From: Sulfuritalea sp.
GTDB taxonomy: Bacteria > Pseudomonadota > Gammaproteobacteria > Burkholderiales > Rhodocyclaceae
Length of the DNA: 37,918 bases
Assembly: GCA_020048435.1 (NCBI GenBank)
Contig: JAIFMO010000221.1
Location: 1-37,918, forward strand
Direction of reading: 5' to 3'
The notes beneath the pieces were generated by a model that made no database searches, was not told the origin of the DNA, and was given only the letters and a program-made list of their open reading frames with translations. Numbering within the stretch: the first letter of the stretch is position 1; each line of letters begins with the position of its first letter. Shown in pieces: positions 34,852-37,918 of this stretch. The position numbers and the translations under genes were made by a program.

Positions 34852-35304
34852 ATGACCCCTCGCCTGATCTTGAACCGGATTCCAAAATTAGCCTCTTGGC
34901 AATGGATCGTGCTGGCCCTCATCCTGGCGTTCCTGGCTGACTGGATTATCCAGCGACCGGATGGGCGCACCCGGGAACTCAACGCCGCCATCGAAGCCAA
35001 GGGCAGTATCAAACTCAAAAATTACCCCTACCAATTTCGCGTCATCCGGGTGCAGGGCGAAACAGCGGTGATGAGCACGCCGCGGAACGTCGATGTTCCC
35101 GCCTTTCGTTTCATCGGGGTCATTCACCCGGAAATCAACGTCAAGAATCCCAACGATATTGCATTCATCGCCGCCGAAACCGATCTCGCACTGGTTCAAT
35201 CCGAGGCTGCGGCAATTGCCGCGTCGCAAGGTGGCATCAAGTACATCCAGTGGGAACTCGACAAACCCTGGCTGACGGGCCACGGGGTCGTCCTGCCACA
35301 GTAA
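34852..35304 (+). CDS. membrane-anchored hypothetical protein
   Basis: A 150-residue protein that I do not recognise by name. After a short basic N-terminus it has one transmembrane helix (WIVLALILAFLADWII), then a presumably periplasmic domain: ELNAAIEAKGSIKLKNYPYQFRVIRVQGETAVMSTPRNVDVPAFRF and a C-terminal QWELDKPWLTGHGVVL. The ATG at 34852 is chosen over the upstream TTG of the track. It ends 6 nt before the Ste24-like protease gene, so the two are probably translated from one message. Confidence 0.7.
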   Translation: MTPRLILNRIPKLASWQWIVLALILAFLADWIIQRPDGRTRELNAAIEAKGSIKLKNYPYQFRVIRVQGETAVMSTPRNVDVPAFRFIGVIHPEINVKNPNDIAFIAAETDLALVQSEAAAIAASQGGIKYIQWELDKPWLTGHGVVLPQ

Positions 35305-35310
35305 CGCCCA

Positions 35311-36594
35311 ATGACCGACATTTTCTCTTCTACGTTTCTCCCCGCACTTTCACCTGCCGCGTTTTCGCTGGTTTTTCTCATCGCGCTCACACTGACCACC
35401 GGGTTGCGCGCATGGCTGTCACTGCGTCAGTTGCGCCACGTCGCCGCCCATCGCGACGCCGTACCGGCCGAATTCGCCAGCCGCATTTCGCTGGATGACC
35501 ACCGCCGCGCCGCCGATTACACCCGCGCGAAAACGCGCCTGGCCCTTATTGAACTCGCGGTGGATACCTCGCTGCTGCTGGTGTTCACCTTTGGCGGCGG
35601 GCTGTCGGCTATCGACCGTTTCGCCCGCGAACTGCTTGGCGGCGACGGCCCTGCCCACGGCCTGACGCTGTTTGCCCTCGTCGGCATGACCGGATTCATC
35701 ATTGGCCTGCCCATTTCGCTCTACCGCACCTTTGCCGTCGAAGCACGCTTCGGTTTCAACAAGATGACGCCGGCGCTCTACGTCGCTGACCTGGCCAAGC
35801 AACTCCTGCTCACCGTCCTCATCGGCGGCCCGCTGCTCTGGGCCGTGCTGTGGCTGATGGGCGCCATGGGGCCGCTGTGGTGGCTATACGTCTGGGTCAC
35901 CTGGCTGGGCTTCAACCTGCTGGTGCTGCTGCTCTACCCGACGCTGATCGCGCCGCTGTTCAACAAGTTCACACCCCTGCCCGACGGTGACATCAAGCGC
36001 CGCATCGAAGCCCTGCTGACGCGCTGCGGTTTCGCCAGTTCGGGCCTGTTCGTGATGGACGGCTCGAAACGCTCGGCGCACGGCAATGCCTACTTCACCG
36101 GTTTCGGCCGCTCGAAACGCATCGTCTTCTTCGACACCCTGCTGGAAAAGCTCGCGCCGGCCGAAGTCGAGGCGGTGCTCGCCCACGAACTCGGCCACTT
36201 CAAGCACCGCCACGTCTGGCAGCGCATCGCCGTCATGGCCGCGCTGTTCCTTGTCTTCCTCTGGCTGCTCGGCCAACTGATCGACCAGCCCTGGTTTTAT
36301 GCCGGTCTGAATGTCGCCCAAGGTGGCACGGCGATGGCCCTGATCCTGTTCTCGCTGGTGCTGCCGGTATTCATCTTTCCTTTCGGGCCGCTGATGTCCG
36401 CGCTGTCGCGCCGCCACGAATTCGAAGCCGACGCCTATGCCGCCAAGCAAGCCGCCGGCGCCGACCTGATTGCCGCGCTGGTCAAGCTCTACCGCGACAA
36501 TGCCGCCACGCTGACGCCCGACCCGCTGCATTCGCTGTTCCACGATTCGCACCCGCCCGCCAGCCAGCGCATTGCCCACCTCAAGACCGCCTGA
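35311..36594 (+). CDS. Ste24-like M48 membrane metalloprotease
   Basis: An integral membrane zinc protease related to the CAAX prenyl protease Ste24. The 427-residue protein has several N-terminal helices, the conserved FAVEARFGFNKMTPALYVAD loop, then SKRSAHGNAYFTGFGRSKRIVFFDTLLEKL and the zinc site HELGH at 292-296 (AHELGHFKHRHVW), followed by RRHEFEADAYAAKQAAGADL with the third ligand Glu. It ends HPPASQRIAHLKTA, the usual C-terminus. Bacteria do not generally prenylate proteins, so the substrate is unknown; membrane-protein quality control is likely. It is found near orn and rsgA in many Betaproteobacteria. Confidence 0.93.
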   Translation: MTDIFSSTFLPALSPAAFSLVFLIALTLTTGLRAWLSLRQLRHVAAHRDAVPAEFASRISLDDHRRAADYTRAKTRLALIELAVDTSLLLVFTFGGGLSAIDRFARELLGGDGPAHGLTLFALVGMTGFIIGLPISLYRTFAVEARFGFNKMTPALYVADLAKQLLLTVLIGGPLLWAVLWLMGAMGPLWWLYVWVTWLGFNLLVLLLYPTLIAPLFNKFTPLPDGDIKRRIEALLTRCGFASSGLFVMDGSKRSAHGNAYFTGFGRSKRIVFFDTLLEKLAPAEVEAVLAHELGHFKHRHVWQRIAVMAALFLVFLWLLGQLIDQPWFYAGLNVAQGGTAMALILFSLVLPVFIFPFGPLMSALSRRHEFEADAYAAKQAAGADLIAALVKLYRDNAATLTPDPLHSLFHDSHPPASQRIAHLKTA

Positions 36595-36606
36595 AAGGAT
36601 TTCCGT

Positions 36607-36957
36607 ATGAATACCCGTCGCCCCATCCTGAATTTTCTCGCCTTCGCCGCCTTGTTTGCCGTACCGCTAGCGCCGACTTTTTCAGCCGAGGGCAAGACCG
36701 ACAACAAGGCCACCGCCAAAGCAGACATCAAGGCCGGCAAGACCCTGCATGACAAGCAGTGCGTCGGCTGCCATGTGCAGCGTTGGGGCGGTGATGGCAG
36801 CGCCGCCTACACCCGCCCTGACCACAAGATCAAGGATGCCACCGCACTGGGCCAGCGCGTTGCCATGTGCAGCGCACAGACCGGCGCCAAGCTCTTCCCC
36901 GAGGACGAAGCCAATATCGCGGCTTACCTCGCCCAGCAGTTCTACAAGTTCAAGTGA
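36607..36957 (+). CDS. monohaem c-type cytochrome
   Basis: A periplasmic electron carrier of 116 residues. It has a signal peptide ([23 protein letters not shown]), a Lys/Ala-rich spacer and one haem site CVGCH with Cys52, Cys55 and His56, followed by YTRPDHKIKDATALGQRVAMCSAQTG and DEANIAAYLAQQFYKFK, the pattern of a small family frequent in Betaproteobacteria. The distal ligand could be the Met in VAMCS. It starts 12 nt after the protease stop and overlaps rsgA by 4 nt. Its signal peptide C-region is encoded by dispersed-motif copy 6. Confidence 0.9.
   Translation: MNTRRPILNFLAFAALFAVPLAPTFSAEGKTDNKATAKADIKAGKTLHDKQCVGCHVQRWGGDGSAAYTRPDHKIKDATALGQRVAMCSAQTGAKLFPEDEANIAAYLAQQFYKFK
36659..36682 (-). 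repeat. dispersed motif, copy 6 (cytochrome c signal peptide)
   Basis: An exact motif on the minus strand, GGT as the variable triplet, identical over 24 bases to copy 5. Read on the coding strand it encodes VPLAPTF at the end of the signal peptide. Confidence 0.85.
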
Positions 36958-37859
36958 GCCACGCCGCCGAAGGCAACACCGGCCAGATCGTGGCCGCCTT
37001 CGGCCGCCACTACGAAATCATTCTCGACGACGGCCGCCGCGTCAACGGCATCCCGCGCGGCAAGAAAAGTCCCTATGCCTGCGGCGACCGCGTCAAGCTC
37101 GGCGCCCTGCACGACACCGAGGCGCAAATCGAGAGCCACGCCCCGCGCACCTCCCTGCTCTACCGCAGCGACCAATGGAAACAAAAACTCATCGCCGCCA
37201 ACGCCAGCCAAGTTGTGCTGGTCGTCGCCACCGAACCGGGCTTCAGCGAAGAACTGATCTCGCGCACGCTGGTCGCCGCCCGGCACGAAGGCATGCGCGT
37301 CGTCGTCGCCCTCAACAAGGCCGACCTGACGGATCGCTTGCCGGCAGCGCGCGCGCAACTGGCTCCCTTTGTCGAATTTGGCTTACCCGTGGTCGAACTC
37401 ACGGCGCATCCTGATCATCGCAACATCGATCCGCTGCGACCCTGGCTCGAAGGTCACATCACCGTGCTGGTCGGCCAGAGCGGCATGGGCAAATCGACGC
37501 TGACCAATGCCCTGATTCCCGATGCCGGCGCTGCCACGCGCGAGATTTCCACCGCACTCGATTCCGGCAAGCACACCACCACCCACGCCCGCCTTTATCG
37601 CATTAACGAAACCAGCGCGCTAATCGACTCGCCCGGCTTGCAGGAATTCGGCCTCGCCCACCTCACGCGCGGCGACATCGAACAAGGCTTCGCCGAATTC
37701 CAGCCCTATCTGGGCAACTGCCGCTTTCGCGACTGCCGCCACGAAAATGAACCCGATTGCGCGATCAAGGCCGCCGTCACCCGTCGCGAAATTACGCAGA
37801 GACGGCTGACCCACTTCCTCGCCATCGCTCGCGAAACCGATACGACCTCGCGCTATTGA
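36954..37859 (+). CDS. rsgA: ribosome small-subunit-dependent GTPase A
   Basis: A circularly permuted GTPase that checks late maturation of the 30S subunit. The 301-residue protein has an N-terminal OB domain (GQIVAAFGRHYEIILDDGRRVNGIPRGKK), then the permuted G motifs: VVVALNKADLTD (G4), LVGQSGMGKSTLTNALI (G1), and DSPGLQEFGL (G3). The C-terminal zinc site is NCRFRDCRHENEPDCAI. The GTG start at 36954 overlaps the cytochrome TGA (GTGA), which fits the homology; the track start lies inside the cytochrome gene in another frame. Confidence 0.95.
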   Translation: MSHAAEGNTGQIVAAFGRHYEIILDDGRRVNGIPRGKKSPYACGDRVKLGALHDTEAQIESHAPRTSLLYRSDQWKQKLIAANASQVVLVVATEPGFSEELISRTLVAARHEGMRVVVALNKADLTDRLPAARAQLAPFVEFGLPVVELTAHPDHRNIDPLRPWLEGHITVLVGQSGMGKSTLTNALIPDAGAATREISTALDSGKHTTTHARLYRINETSALIDSPGLQEFGLAHLTRGDIEQGFAEFQPYLGNCRFRDCRHENEPDCAIKAAVTRREITQRRLTHFLAIARETDTTSRY

Positions 37860-37876
37860 TAGCATCCAGCCAGCCC

Positions 37877-37918
37877 ATGCCGCACCTGTTTGTCGACATT
37901 TCCTCCCACGGCTTCGGC
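37877..37918 (+). CDS. partial gene at window end (possible GT-B glycosyltransferase)
   Basis: Only 14 codons are present: MPHLFVDISSHGFG. The run SSHGFG after a beta strand resembles the N-terminal nucleotide-sugar fold of GT-B glycosyltransferases, which open with a hydrophobic strand and a glycine-rich H-G-x-G loop. It starts 17 nt after rsgA, in the same direction. The call is tentative because the rest of the gene lies outside the window. Confidence 0.35.
   Translation, partial: MPHLFVDISSHGFG

Overview
The window looks like a chromosomal segment of a high-GC betaproteobacterium, most likely of the order Rhodocyclales. This rests on gene order, not on a database search. On the minus strand, asd-fimV-(ecfT-like)-truA-trpF-trpB-trpA-accD-folC-SPOR/dedD-cvpA-purF-metZ is the classic betaproteobacterial amino-acid/purine/folate supercluster. 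The orn / M48 peptidase / cytochrome c / rsgA neighbourhood and the FdxA and Rho sequences also fit. No phage, IS element, CRISPR array, rRNA or tRNA was seen.

Layout. (1) 45-3182, minus strand: msrA, a frameshifted srkA-type kinase gene, a small two-helix membrane protein, and the phenylacetate-CoA ligase gene paaK. (2) 3196-8562, minus strand: metZ, purF, cvpA, a SPOR-domain protein and folC, with short gaps or overlaps that suggest one operon. (3) 8668-11187, minus strand: an intrusive signalling cassette (CheY-like receiver, HDOD protein, GGDEF diguanylate cyclase) between folC and accD, which are normally neighbours. (4) 11471-17006, minus strand: accD, trpA, a hicAB toxin-antitoxin pair lodged between trpA and trpB, then trpB, trpF, truA and an orphan EcfT/CbiQ-like membrane protein. 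(5) 17010-22355, minus strand: fimV, asd, leuB. (6) 22457-27967, minus strand: M48 lipoprotein peptidase, an 11-helix MFS protein, a DUF465 protein, aroC, fadD, fdxA. (7) 28147-31978, plus strand: trxA, rho with a C-rich leader, rpmE with a textbook terminator, and a GT-C/ArnT-like membrane protein. (8) 32059-33186, minus strand: orn and an unrecognised gene. (9) 33330-37918, plus strand: a divergent CaCA-type exchanger, gloA, a small anchored protein, a Ste24-like protease, cytochrome c, rsgA and the first 14 codons of a further gene.

The genes are mostly core anabolism (Trp, Leu, Met, Asp family, chorismate, purine, folate, malonyl-CoA) plus transcription termination, ribosome assembly and RNA turnover. 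The accessory content sits in three insertions into otherwise conserved order: the signalling cassette, hicAB, and the block between orn and the Ste24-like gene.

The strongest unexplained signal is a dispersed DNA motif, AAGTCGGCGCTAGC-N3-ACGG. It occurs six times exactly, plus a seventh time with one mismatch, on both strands, inside genes and between them. It is read in two different codon frames, so conservation is at the DNA level. Its density and its fit into permissive protein positions resemble DNA uptake sequences or another genome-wide recognition site more than a transposed repeat.
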